From positions 1-10,373 of the forward strand of contig QUTJ01031207.1 of NCBI GenBank assembly GCA_003573635.1: a stretch of DNA of 10,373 nt, written 5' to 3'. The notes below the pieces were generated by a model. That model made no database searches. It had not been told where the DNA came from and was given only the letters and a program-made list of their open reading frames with translations. Shown here in pieces: positions 1 through 8,277 of this stretch (positions are counted from its first letter, which is position 1; each line of letters opens with the position of its first letter). The translations under genes were made by a program, and so were the position numbers. Origin of the DNA: Goniomonas avonlea. Lineage: Eukaryota > Cryptophyceae > Goniomonadida > Goniomonadaceae.

Positions 1-2
1 CT

Positions 3-39
3 CTGGCTCTCTGGCACCCGCCCCTGGCTCTCTGGCACC
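3..39. repeat. 16-bp direct repeat at window edge
   Basis: CTGGCTCTCTGGCACC occurs exactly at 3-18 and 24-39, a 21-bp period. It may be the end of a longer array cut by the window. Confidence 0.85.
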
Positions 40-621
40 TTGGTCTCCTGCTTGAGGAAAGAGGAGACCGCATTTGATGGAGTGTTTGGGCCTGTGTATC
101 TGATTCTCCAAAGTGGATTGACTGCCAGTGCTGCCCGCAGGGGGCACCAGTCGTCACGCTGCCTGGGGAGGGCTTCGGCGCCAGGTCGGTGGTGGCCTGT
201 GTTCGCATGTGTTGCACCTCACCGGGTCACATTTTTGCGCTGTGTCAGTTCGAATTGCGCATGCGCACAGCTTGGCACATGTCAACATTTACCGTTTTCT
301 CGACAACAAAAGTAACGCGCAGAGCATTGTGTCTGGCGGTCTCCAGTGGAAGTGCGAGATATCACTCAAACAAAACTTGTTTTCAGGGCGGCAGCGTCAA
401 TGTTGTTATCACTCCGCTTCAGTGAGGGCGTGATGTTTGGGCGCCCTACACGTGCCGCGTACAGCCGCACCGTCCGTCAACTTGCACGACGTGCGACCCG
501 ACACAGGTGACTCGCGACCTCGAATCAGGGTCAATGTCTAAACAAAGAGGGGGAGAGTGTGTGAGAGACAGAGAGAGCGAGAGGATTCAAGCCAGAGAGA
601 GAGGGCGAGGGTCTCTGTCAA

Positions 622-642
622 ACACACACACACACACACACA
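622..642. repeat. (CA)n microsatellite
   Basis: About ten CA units in a row, preceded by a GA-rich stretch (about 541-612). Confidence 0.95.
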
Positions 643-830
643 GAGGCAATTATGACAAGATAACTGTGCTGGACTGCCCAGACGAGGACTCCGAATCTCA
701 CGTTAAGCCCAGAGGTTTCTTTGCGTGTGGGCTCGCTGCAACTTACCAATGATAAAAGTCCCGACTGTGATTGTGCAGTGAATGAACTAGTGAATGTTGG
801 TGAGTGGGGCGAGACGGCTTGTTGGAGCAT

Positions 831-1190
831 GTGATCCTCAAGGCACAGCGGCTAGGTCTGGCCTCCCGTCTCCTCAACTGGCAAGGAGGAGGGATGGAGG
901 GTGGGAGGGGGTGAACGAGAGAGCGAGAGATGCTCGCTCCGTCGTGATCCTGTACAGCGTCTGTGAGGAGGATCTGGGCCTCCTACCTCCCCAACCCAAC
1001 TGGCAAGGAGGAGGAATGGGGAGGGAGGGAGGGAGGGAGGAGGGATGAGTGTACGAGAGAGAGACGCTCTCTGTTGTGATCCTGCTCGCAGAGCGTCTGT
1101 GAGAAAGGTATGGGCCTACCTTTCCCACCTCAACACCTCGAGGATGAGGAATGCGCGGAGGAGGGAGCAGCGAGCGAGGGAGGGAGAGGG
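831..1190 (+). repeat. Three-copy degenerate tandem repeat, about 113-132 bp per unit
   Basis: Units start at GTGATCC near 831, GTGATCC near 944 and GTGATCC near 1076. The second and third share GCGTCTGTGAG. Each continues through a GGGCCTCC-like or GGGCCTACC-like block. In the first two, CAACTGGCAAGGAGGAGG follows and then a GGGA run. Each unit contains GAG/CTC-type inverted repeats such as GAGCGAGAGATGCTCGCTC. Copies differ by length of the GGGA runs. Confidence 0.75.
1018..1045 (+). repeat. (GGGA)n tract in second tandem unit
   Basis: Seven or so GGGA/GGGAG units in a row on the plus strand, with four or more runs of three G, a possible G-quadruplex former. Confidence 0.8.
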
Positions 1191-1250
1191 AGGGAGGGGG
1201 GGAGGGAGGGAGAGACAGAGACACACACTCACACACAGACAGAGAGAGAC
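1175..1250 (+). repeat. GGGA tract followed by CA and GA tracts
   Basis: Runs of GGGA to about 1213, then ACACACAC-type sequence (about 1219-1238) and GAGAGAGACAGAG. It is the right end of the low-complexity block. Confidence 0.8.
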
Positions 1251-1762
1251 AGAGCGGAAGACCAAATCGTGACGCCTGTCACTGTCTTTGCTGCTGACTT
1301 TTGGACGTACCGCGCAGGTTGGAGCCTTTGAAGCTGCAGCCGGGTGGGCTGTTCGACTCGACGACATGGATGCGGCACTGGGAGGTCGGACTGCGTTTGC
1401 TGGCTGACATTCGCTTGAGTGGCAAGTCGGGCAGATTTCACTTGGTTGTTGCAGAGTGACGTCTGGTTGGAGACCTGTGACACTCACAACACCATTGGCA
1501 CTGTGAGAATCTCCTCCGTGTCCCTCCGTTCCACAATGGAGGGTCGCGAGGTGATTGGACAGAATGGTATGCAACGCACTAGGCAAGCAGTCTTTATTAC
1601 CTGCTCTTCATCAACAAGGGAAGGAGCGACTGACCGCCAGATATCCGATACAATACCACTTGAGAGGATAGCTGGTGCTCGAGAGCTGCCGTTGGACACC
1701 AACCTTGAGCTTGAAGCAATTCAAGCCACGGCACTGAGCTGATCTCGTTTCGATCTGTCAAA

Positions 1763-1932
1763 CTAAGACAGGTAAACGATCGTAGCAGCGTGTGTCGCGG
1801 TGAGCAGCACTACTGCACTGTGTAAAGACATTTTCAGCGTGGTTGTTGTGGTGCACTTGAGCCCTGCTTCCAAGGTTGGACCATTGTGAACTTGGGGCAG
1901 GGCCGCTGAGCCAAGGCATTGTTGCCGGCCAT
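1763..1932 (-). CDS. Speculative 41-aa two-exon ORF with one hydrophobic segment
   Basis: Exon 1 at 1932-1857 starts MAGNNALAQRPCPKF and has A at -3. A possible intron at 1856-1813 is exactly 44 nt, with GTGCAC donor and TGCAG acceptor, the size common in the SMC gene. Exon 2 at 1812-1763 ends in IVLLTATHAATIVYLS and a stop, giving a single hydrophobic segment at the C-terminus. It would be tandem to the SMC gene with only 46 bp between SMC stop and this start. No family is recognised. The call rests on Kozak context and intron size alone, so it may be just SMC 3' UTR. Confidence 0.2.
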
Positions 1933-1978
1933 GTTCTTCTCGACTTCGAGCCGCAATCAATCGGTGCCACAGACCACA

Positions 1979-4900
1979 CTAGGGACCGCGAGGCACTGGC
2001 GGCGGGTGCACGACGTTAATGACGGTTGTGCCACCAGAGGGACTGATGCCAATCTCCACGATGCGACTCGCCTCTCGCTGTCAGTCGGCAGTTATAACGC
2101 GAACCACAATAACAGAATAGGTCACACCCAGAACCACGCCGATTGCATATGCAAAACATGCGACAGTTCGGGAACACCAGATACCTGGAAACTGGCATGA
2201 TGGGAGACCGATATAATTTGACTGTGCTTTGACAACAGTGCCACCAGCCGTGCAGCAGCTTGTTGATTATTTTCATCCAAGGCACTGTCAATTTCGTCCT
2301 GTCGGATGGATATTGACTGTTAGTGGAGCACCATTTTTCATCATGAGCTCACCATGAAAAAGAACGGAGGGGGGTGGCGGTAGCGAGCAACAGCGAACAG
2401 AAACGCCATGCCAAGAAGCGTCTTTTGTCCCCCTGCCTCGCCAGTGAGTTGAGTGAACGCAGGTCAGAATGCCATGAGTTACCGGAGAGAGAGTTGATGG
2501 AGCAAACTGGACCGTCGTCGAGCTCTTCAGAAGACACATTCCGAATTGCAAACTCGAGACTGTCGGGAGGTGAGCGGTTTCTGTCTAGACCGAGTGGCAG
2601 TGTGAAAGAGTAAGCAGGAAGAGACTGGAACCGTGCAATTGCACACACCCGTCCTCAAGAGATCCACCAATCGGCCTGCACGCACGAGTCAGGTTCTGTG
2701 GCCAACCAAATGGCACGCACCGCAAGGTGGCAATCTTATTGAAGACCATGGCTTTGAAATATTCCGAGAAAGATACTTTAACTGCTTCAAAGGCTCGCTC
2801 GGTCGCGACGAATGCTCGCTGCTGCGTGCTTGCAATTCCCTAGGCGGTGTCACAACATTGAGAAGGAGGATGCAGTCAGGCACTCACTTGTTCAAGCTGG
2901 ACGATAGCTGCTCGAACATCTGCTTCCTGTTTGAGAAGCTCCTGCAATTGGAGTTGCCGAGCACCGACAGCAGCTATCATCCCTTCCCCTGTGTTGCTAT
3001 CACGCACCATTACCGCACAATACGTGTTGACCCGCACCTATGCCTTGGGCCCTCAAGGACGAGACTTCCTTCTCCATTATACGTACCCGGACCCGTGCTT
3101 CATCCGCCGCCTTGGAGCTGTTGAACACTACTGACCCAATATCATCTGCAGAGATTGCTTCCAGACTCGTCTGTGCCTTGGCCAATGTGTCGCGTGCACT
3201 CTCAAGTTTGCTGCCCAGTGCAGACAGACGAAGCCACAGTTTTGAAGCGAGCTCCCCGGCCCCTGATGACAGTCGTCTCTGATGCTGAAGCTCATCTATT
3301 TGCCAACACCAGTCAGTCGCCATGCACACAAGGGTGGGTCGTACCTCGCTCTTTGGTCTCTTCCGATACTGCTGTGTCGAGAGCAACTTGTCGCGCCATG
3401 ATTTCAGAAGCAAGTTGCGCTGTTGTCTTCGACTGAGCATCGAGAGCGGGAAAAGACCGCGGCAACACCACCTCCTTCTCCAAACCTACTATTTCCTCCT
3501 GTGGCGGAAGCAGGGTCGGGGCGAGCCGTGCGTGGAGGTGGATACCTGTGCATCATCCAGCTCTCCTGTTGCTGCGTCTCGTTCTGCCTCCAGTTGAGCC
3601 AACGCTTGCCGCCGTTGGTCCAAACTAAGTGCCCCGATCGTGGAGCCGTCAAGTTGACATGCCAACGCATGCAGTCGTTCTTGAAGACCCACGCTGGTCG
3701 CTGCGGTTTTAGCCTCAAACTCAGATGCTACTGCGACACTCTCGGCGACAGTCCACAAGCGCTTGTGGGCATCTTCAAGGTCGCCACGTGCTTGTAACGA
3801 TTGCCACTGCGCCCTCAGCCATTCGTTCTTTCGAGCCTATTGGTTGTCGATGAGTTCAGTTGAATGACAGACGCCATGCTGTATGACCTGAAGCATTTTG
3901 TGATAGACCGAGGCTTCCTTGGCTGCTGCCTGTAGTTTGGGCAAGGCTCCCAACAGCCGCTGCAGCTCCAGACGCAAAGATTCGGAATGCAGCTTAATTG
4001 AAAGAGCTCCCGGACCGCCGCCTCGATAGCCGCCTGTCACTTGACCCAGTCGGTGCATGGTCCCCGAGACTGCAGAAACGCAGATTTAAATTGCGTGTAA
4101 ATTGGGATCAAGCAACCAAAATACCTGTGACCACAGAAAGCTTGCAGGCGGCGTTCAGCTGGGATGCACTCTCGTCATTCATGGCAATGGCCCACCCACC
4201 AAACACAGTTTCCATCTGCCAACCGGTGAGCAGCAGGATTAGGAAATCCAGCGGAACGCACAACCACGCGATGCTTTGGGTCGAATTCAAGGAGGTCCAG
4301 AGGCAGCACAGTACCTTTATCCAGACCCGCGCCACCCAACGCTTTGCGCATTTTTTCTGTGTCATTCAACGAAACCAGTCGTTCTAACACGTACACCCGA
4401 GCGGTTTGCCTGCCCTGCGGCCCGCGTAAGATTCTTTCAGAGTTTGCACTGTCCGTGGCAACGCCTGAGGTAAAAATTAGGAAATTGGTTAAGGTTGCGG
4501 GCACCCACGAGTAAACAATTTCCCTCCAGATATCGCGTCCAGAGCTTCCACGTAAGGCTCAGCGTCGGCGCGCAATTGCAGCAATCGAATGACACTGTCA
4601 TCCTCGAGCTTGCGTCCACACTGCATATCTGACAGAAGCAGTTTTTCTTGCAGCCCTGTAATTTCAGTTTCGACTGCCTGGAGTTCTGAAAGGACTTTCG
4701 CTGCTTCGGCATTGCTTGTCCTTGATTGCTCGCCATCGGGCTGTTGTAGGCCTTGAAGCTCCTAATACCATCGTCAGACAAGCAACATGCAGAAAAACAG
4801 CTTGCATTGTCTGAGTGGCGAACATGTGCGTCCGCTGCAGAAACGTCAGACTGGGCGATAGTACCCTCGGCTTCCAACGATAAACGCCTGTCGGTTGCCT

Positions 4901-6974
4901 CAGAAGCGGACTTTTCAGCCCTCTGGAACGCTACTTGCAGCTCTGCCTTCGCCTGCTGCAATTGGTGACGTGGTTCCTGAGTCCCCGAAGATGACCGAGT
5001 CAGTCTGAACTCGACGATTAGCGAACTACACGCTCAGTGAAAAACGTACCTGTCGATTTCATCAGAGTGAGCATTAATTTTGGCATGCAAGGAAGCCACA
5101 GAGCGATTGCGTGCCCGGGTAACATTTCGGAGCTCGGCGAGTCGGCGTTCCACCTCAAGTGATTGTTGCAGGCATGTCAACTCTTCCTCAGCAGCAAGTT
5201 TTTCCTCCATTTCGCGCACTGCGTGAAGCTGCAGAGATTATGACCAGGATAAACCACAGATAGGCCGCTCACTTTGACTATCTGATGCAGCTCCTCCGAG
5301 AGAACCTGGACTCGCACGCGACCTTTGGCAGCCCCCTCCACCAGCGCCTTGAGGCGCAACTCTCCCAGTTCAACCACCTTGCGTTGCTCCACTAAATCGT
5401 TCTGCTCGGGCTCGGTCAGGGGGTGAGTGCGAGGTGAGGGGTGAGGTCGAGGGGGCGGGGTGAGTGCGAGGGTGCGGGGTGAGTGCGCGGCCGCGCAAAC
5501 ACAGAGCGGGGGGGAGGGAGAGGGAGGGAGGGAGAGAGGGGAGTGAGAGGGGGCGGGCGAGAGAGAGGGGTGGAGGGAGAGAGGCCCGCCAGATGGTACG
5601 CTACGCGGTCCTGTCACATGTCCTGCTCCTGTCAGGCTTAGAGAGGGTGGTCACGAGCCTGCGGGTCACCATTACCTCCAAAGTTTGCTGAGACTCCTCA
5701 AGGCGCTTGACTTCCTCGATTTGTTCCGCCGTTCTGGCCTTAATGACGTCTGTGTCGTATCTTCAGGAAGCACGTGAGGCGGAGCGTCAACCAACTCGAA
5801 ACCGCTACCTTTCCAGAGCCAACTTGCCGCTGTACAATCGGCTTTGCAGAACTGCGAAGCTGCAGTGAGCAAACAGCCCAACACTTGTTGACGAACTGCA
5901 CTGCGCCTTACACTGGCGCCTTACGTTGAAATCTTGAATACAATTCTGCATCGTCATCTTCTCGTCCCAGCTGAGAATAACTGTTTTGTCAACCAGTTTG
6001 GCGATATTCTTGCGATCACCTGTTTCTGTAACTGTGAAGTGGTCAGTGAATGGGACGCCAATAATAAATAATCAAACGTACTTCACGAAGGTGCTGCTGT
6101 ATTTCTGGAAGCTTCTTTATTTGATGCTGGTGTAACATCGCTTTGGCCGTCAGTTCGTGCTGGCTCCTGCGACTCGGTCAGGAGGACCCATGCACCATCG
6201 TCGCACCATTCTTTGCCTCCACTGGACTAGATTACAATAAGCTGAATGAGGAAACAAAAAACACAAGGACTACCTGTGCAACCATTGAATAAAGATCCTT
6301 CGGCGTCTTCGCCGTGATTTGGAAATGTTGCATCACCATGAAACTCTGTGCCTGCTCGTCAGCCACTAGACTTAACCACTGGTCACATTTAATTTACCCC
6401 CACCTTTTCTTCCATATTGACACGGTTGGAAAGCAGGAAACTCCTGATTTCCTTGAGCGTGGCACGTTTGCCGTTGAGCCGAAAGTCTCGCTGAGCGTCC
6501 CTAAGAATCACACTCAGCGAGATGCTGCACGGTCATCTGCCGCAGACAAATATTCCTCACTTTGAGAGTTGACAGCTCAGCATATCACCCGTCGAGAAAA
6601 CGAGTTTCGCCCGGCAACCAACAGACAATGACGAACTCCCAGTGGTGGAGTTGCTGACGAGGTCTGATAGATGAGAGACCCGAAGATTCTGTGAGACAAC
6701 TCAATGACCTGATTCAACGAGTTAAAAGGTCACACCGCGGCATCTTCTCCTAAACAGAAACACAGTGCATCAAGGACGTTGCTCTTGCCAGCCCCTGAGT
6801 AAATTTCAATGGTGAGCGGATCTTGGTCCAACACTTACCATTGGGGCCAACCAACGCGTTGAAATGTGGATCAAATTCTACCTTGGTGCTAAGGATTGAC
6901 TTGAAATTGCTGACCTCGATCGAGCGAATGTAGATGTGCTGCGAGCTCGGCTCTGGACAGCCCATCGAGGACAT
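1979..6974 (-). CDS. SMC-family chromosome ATPase, 28 exons, 1130 aa
   Basis: SMC proteins are long antiparallel coiled-coil ATPases that dimerise through a central hinge and fold or tether chromosomes. Seen here after splicing: an N-terminal head with Walker A GPNGAGKS (residues 43-50), an LRVSHLSDLV stretch as in SMC heads and a Q-loop FMVMQ (152-156); coiled coil about 175-480; hinge about 485-640 with SGGKLF, PLDLLEFDP, VFGGW and the glycine-rich VTGGYRGG; second coiled coil about 645-985; C-terminal head with signature LSGGQ (1032-1036), Walker B FFFMDEID (D1061, E1062) and an H-loop SHHASFQ (1092-1098). The length of 1130 aa fits the usual 1100-1250. The start at 6974 lies 16 residues before the first conserved strand and has AAA at -3 to -1. 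The frame stays open upstream to 7142, but that extension has no SMC character. Stop TAG is at 1979-1981. It is divergent from the GST-like gene. The motifs do not assign it cleanly to SMC1-6 (see findings). A few splice sites in the coiled coil are uncertain, but family membership is not. Confidence 0.93.
1979..6974 (-). other. Exon-intron map of the SMC gene
   Basis: Exons, high to low coordinate: 6974-6839, 6794-6736, 6688-6561, 6524-6404, 6351-6274, 6226-6207, 6166-6082, 6031-6020, 5970-5912, 5859-5809, 5760-5676, 5401-5273, 5228-5050, 5004-4824, 4761-4509, 4464-4262, 4215-4125, 4069-3888, 3836-3546, 3498-3345, 3295-3038, 2988-2888, 2839-2721, 2675-2649, 2580-2483, 2432-2353, 2298-2185, 2077-1979. 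All introns are GT-AG. Lengths are 36-68 nt except intron 11 (274) and intron 27 (107). Many carry a CTGAC, CTCAC or CTAAT-like branch motif shortly before the AG. Donors are weak, with GTG as common as GTA. Every phase junction is consistent and the exon total is divisible by three. The least certain choices are intron 3 (36 nt; a 60-nt alternative ending at 6501 also keeps frame), introns 5-9 around the tiny exons, intron 11, intron 14 (donor GTTCGC), the intron 16 donor, and intron 27. Confidence 0.8.
5404..5585 (+). repeat. G-rich minisatellite and GGGA tract inside SMC intron 11
   Basis: The plus strand is almost all G and A here, so the SMC pre-mRNA is pyrimidine-rich. The part near 5420-5491 has three copies of a GGTGAGTGCG-type unit (about 5421, 5458 and 5478). 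A GGGAGGGAGA tract follows to about 5585. It sits wholly inside intron 11 (5675-5402), the only very long intron of the gene. No coding continuation is visible in it. Confidence 0.8.
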
Positions 6975-7188
6975 TTTTTGGCGGGAGATGTGCGATGTCC
7001 AGATTCTATCCCCAAAACCACGCCCACATCGATCCATATCGCTATCCATATATGGTCCATCGACTACGTGGTCTATCCACTGTTTGCGGCGATCGCGCTC
7101 GGATTTTGGTCGAGCTCCGACCCGCTTCCGAAGATTCGACAAGTCAAAAAGGAGATTTCTGCGTCGCCGGCAACTTGTTCGAGAAACA
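6975..7188. promoter_or_regulatory. Shared divergent promoter region, SMC (-) and GST-like (+)
   Basis: Only 214 bp separate the two start codons, so both 5' UTRs and core promoters must lie here, or partly within the neighbouring gene. The interval holds two ATCCATAT copies (7032-7039 and 7044-7051), a perfect CCATATATGG palindrome (7046-7055) and an ACGTGG core near 7065. Reading frames happen to stay open through much of the interval on both strands, but neither extension resembles its protein family. The promoter role is inferred from position. Confidence 0.6.
7046..7055. promoter_or_regulatory. Perfect CArG-type palindrome CCATATATGG
   Basis: The ten bases match CC(A/T)6GG, the binding consensus of SRF/MCM1-type MADS-box factors, and form a perfect palindrome. 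It lies between the divergent SMC and GST-like start codons, 133 bp upstream of the GST ATG. It could also serve as a TATA element. Binding is inferred only. Confidence 0.4.
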
Positions 7189-7842
7189 ATGGCTTCTCTC
7201 TACGTCCTTGCAGTGTCAGCGAACTCCCACGGCGCCCTGATTCTCAATGCCGAGGGTGGCTTGGGTCTGACTGTGAAGCCTCTTGACGCGATGAAGGGCG
7301 AGACGCGCACCCCGGAGTTTGTTGCGAAGAACCCGTTCCACTGCTGCCCAACCTACGAGGAGGGCTCGTTCGTTCTCTGGGAGTCGAACGCGATCCTGCG
7401 CCATCTTGCGGAGAAGAACAAGCTGACCGCCTGGTACCCCGAGGATTTGGAGAAGCGCGCCAAGGTCAATCAATTGCTGGACTACCGCCAGACCGCGTAC
7501 TACCCGGCGCTCTCTGCGTACGTCTACCCTGCTCTTGGCTTCATGCCAGCGCTTGATGCTGCCGGCACTGAGGCTGCCAAGGCCAAGGTTCTTTCCACGC
7601 TTGAGGATTTCGAGAAGCACTACTTGGCCGGTGGAAAGTTTGCCGGCGATTTCGACACTCCCACCATCGCAGATCTGGCACTTGTCCCTCCGCTTGGCTT
7701 CTTGGGTGTCTACGCTGACTTCGCGTTGCCCGCCGGTGTCAAGGCCTACGTCGACCGGTTCAGCGCTGCTGTCAAGTCCTATGCTGAGGTCAAGGCTCCC
7801 CTTGACGGGTTCCTGGGCTACCTGGCCTCGCAGAAAAAGTAA
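7189..7842 (+). CDS. Glutathione S-transferase-like protein, 217 aa, intronless
   Basis: A soluble two-domain GST fold is predicted. The N-terminal thioredoxin-like domain (about 1-80) starts MASLYVLAVSANSHG and contains the G-site pattern NPFHCCPTYEEG, whose Pro54 is the expected cis-proline, followed by WESNAI with Glu65-Ser66, which in GSTs holds the gamma-glutamyl group of glutathione. The all-helical C-terminal domain (about 85-217) includes DTPTIADLALVPPLGFLG, matching the conserved ADL helix cap. The length of 217 aa is normal for a cytosolic GST. The start ATG has CAA before it (A at -3). It has no intron, unlike both neighbours, and codons are strongly G/C-ending (GAG, AAG, CTC, GCC), suggesting high expression. 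Serines near the N-terminus are candidate catalytic residues, but the class is not clear. The N-terminal domain of elongation factor 1B-gamma is a related alternative, yet no EF1G C-terminal domain follows the stop. Confidence 0.88.
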   Translation: MASLYVLAVSANSHGALILNAEGGLGLTVKPLDAMKGETRTPEFVAKNPFHCCPTYEEGSFVLWESNAILRHLAEKNKLTAWYPEDLEKRAKVNQLLDYRQTAYYPALSAYVYPALGFMPALDAAGTEAAKAKVLSTLEDFEKHYLAGGKFAGDFDTPTIADLALVPPLGFLGVYADFALPAGVKAYVDRFSAAVKSYAEVKAPLDGFLGYLASQKK

Positions 7843-7862
7843 ATTTGGAATTCAAGTAAACG

Positions 7863-7905
7863 TTTATTTGTCATTTATTCTCTGGGGCTGCAGCCTGTAT
7901 TTATT
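7863..7905 (-). terminator. Cluster of three AATAAA poly(A)-type signals, minus strand
   Basis: TTTATT occurs on the plus strand at 7863-7868, 7874-7879 and 7900-7905, giving three AATAAA hexamers for minus-strand transcription. They sit just beyond the GST-like stop codon, where they could end a PLAC8 transcript before it runs antisense into that gene. That would imply a 3' UTR of roughly 490-530 nt. Whether this organism uses AATAAA is not known from the window. Confidence 0.4.
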
Positions 7906-8277
7906 TGTGTTTTTGTTGTATGTCTAGGCTCCAGGCAGCTGCCCGCCAGCATGGGCTCGGTGGCTGGAATCCCGAAGACCCGCAGCGCATAGGCACAGAA
8001 CAAGGAAACTCGGTACGACGGGAAATGGCTCCCGACGTTGACGTGAATGGCAGTCTGGACAAATGGGATCATGTTGACATTCAAGTGCCCAGACTCCGGG
8101 GAAACATGGCAACGTCGACCAAGAGGTGAACACGATTTACGTGTTTCGGCGACGGAAAATACAGCACCATGGCTAGGAATACGATTTACTCGCAATCTGA
8201 GAACATTGTGAGTGATTGATCCAGAGTGGATGATCTGAGTTGACAGGGGACGTCGTGAATGGTGGTGGTCCCGGCGT

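Larger units (their letters stand above)
1..1762. other. Gene-poor, low-complexity region
   Basis: No protein family is recognisable on either strand. Contents are the listed edge repeat, (CA)n, three-copy tandem repeat and GGGA tracts. Between about 1260 and 1742 both strands have open stretches with mixed composition, for example a minus frame through 1702-1613 that ends at a CAG|GTAATA donor-like site, but I could not link them into a phase-consistent gene. A minus-strand AATAAA at 1593-1598 could serve the SMC transcript. Confidence 0.6.

Noticed and set aside
874-1236. Serine/proline-rich minus-strand frames over the GGGA and CA tracts
   Set aside because: They are translations of simple repeats and open in several frames at once.
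1116-1742. Open stretches on both strands that might be exons of another gene
   Set aside because: I could not find junctions with matching phase or any family motif.
2560-2580. Plus-strand LSGGERF, identical to an SMC/ABC signature
   Set aside because: It lies antisense to SMC exon 25. The true signature LSGGQ is on the minus strand, split by the intron 2482-2433, and is followed by Walker B. The plus-strand frame has no Walker motifs.
5177-5617. Long minus-strand frame rich in PSP/SLPP upstream of exon 12
   Set aside because: Only 5401-5273 has SMC coiled-coil character. The rest is the repeat in intron 11, and the frame also runs past the exon 12 donor.
5921-6032. Alternative continuous minus-strand reading DRKNIAKLVDKTVILSW as an SMC exon
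   Set aside because: It does not connect in phase to exon 10, while a 49-nt intron with a CTCAG acceptor joins LQKQ to LGRED and keeps frame downstream.
6140-6215. Minus-strand frame with VAGAS, like the conserved AAGTS motif of SMC heads
   Set aside because: The frame ends two codons later and cannot be joined in phase. The 20-nt exon 6 plus exon 7 gives a gap-free alignment over the same region.
6975-7142. N-terminal extension of the SMC protein to an upstream ATG at 7142
   Set aside because: The frame is open but the residues lack SMC similarity and would run through the short divergent promoter. The ATG at 6974 is in good context and close to the head domain.
6934-7188. N-terminal extension of the GST-like protein
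   Set aside because: The frame is open upstream but GSTs begin at the MASLYVLAV strand. The extension overlaps SMC exon 1 and contains no targeting-peptide pattern I trust.
7875-8195. 106-residue minus-strand open frame between GST-like and PLAC8 genes
   Set aside because: No recognisable family, no clear composition signal, and it ends in a cluster of AATAAA hexamers, so 3' UTR is simpler.
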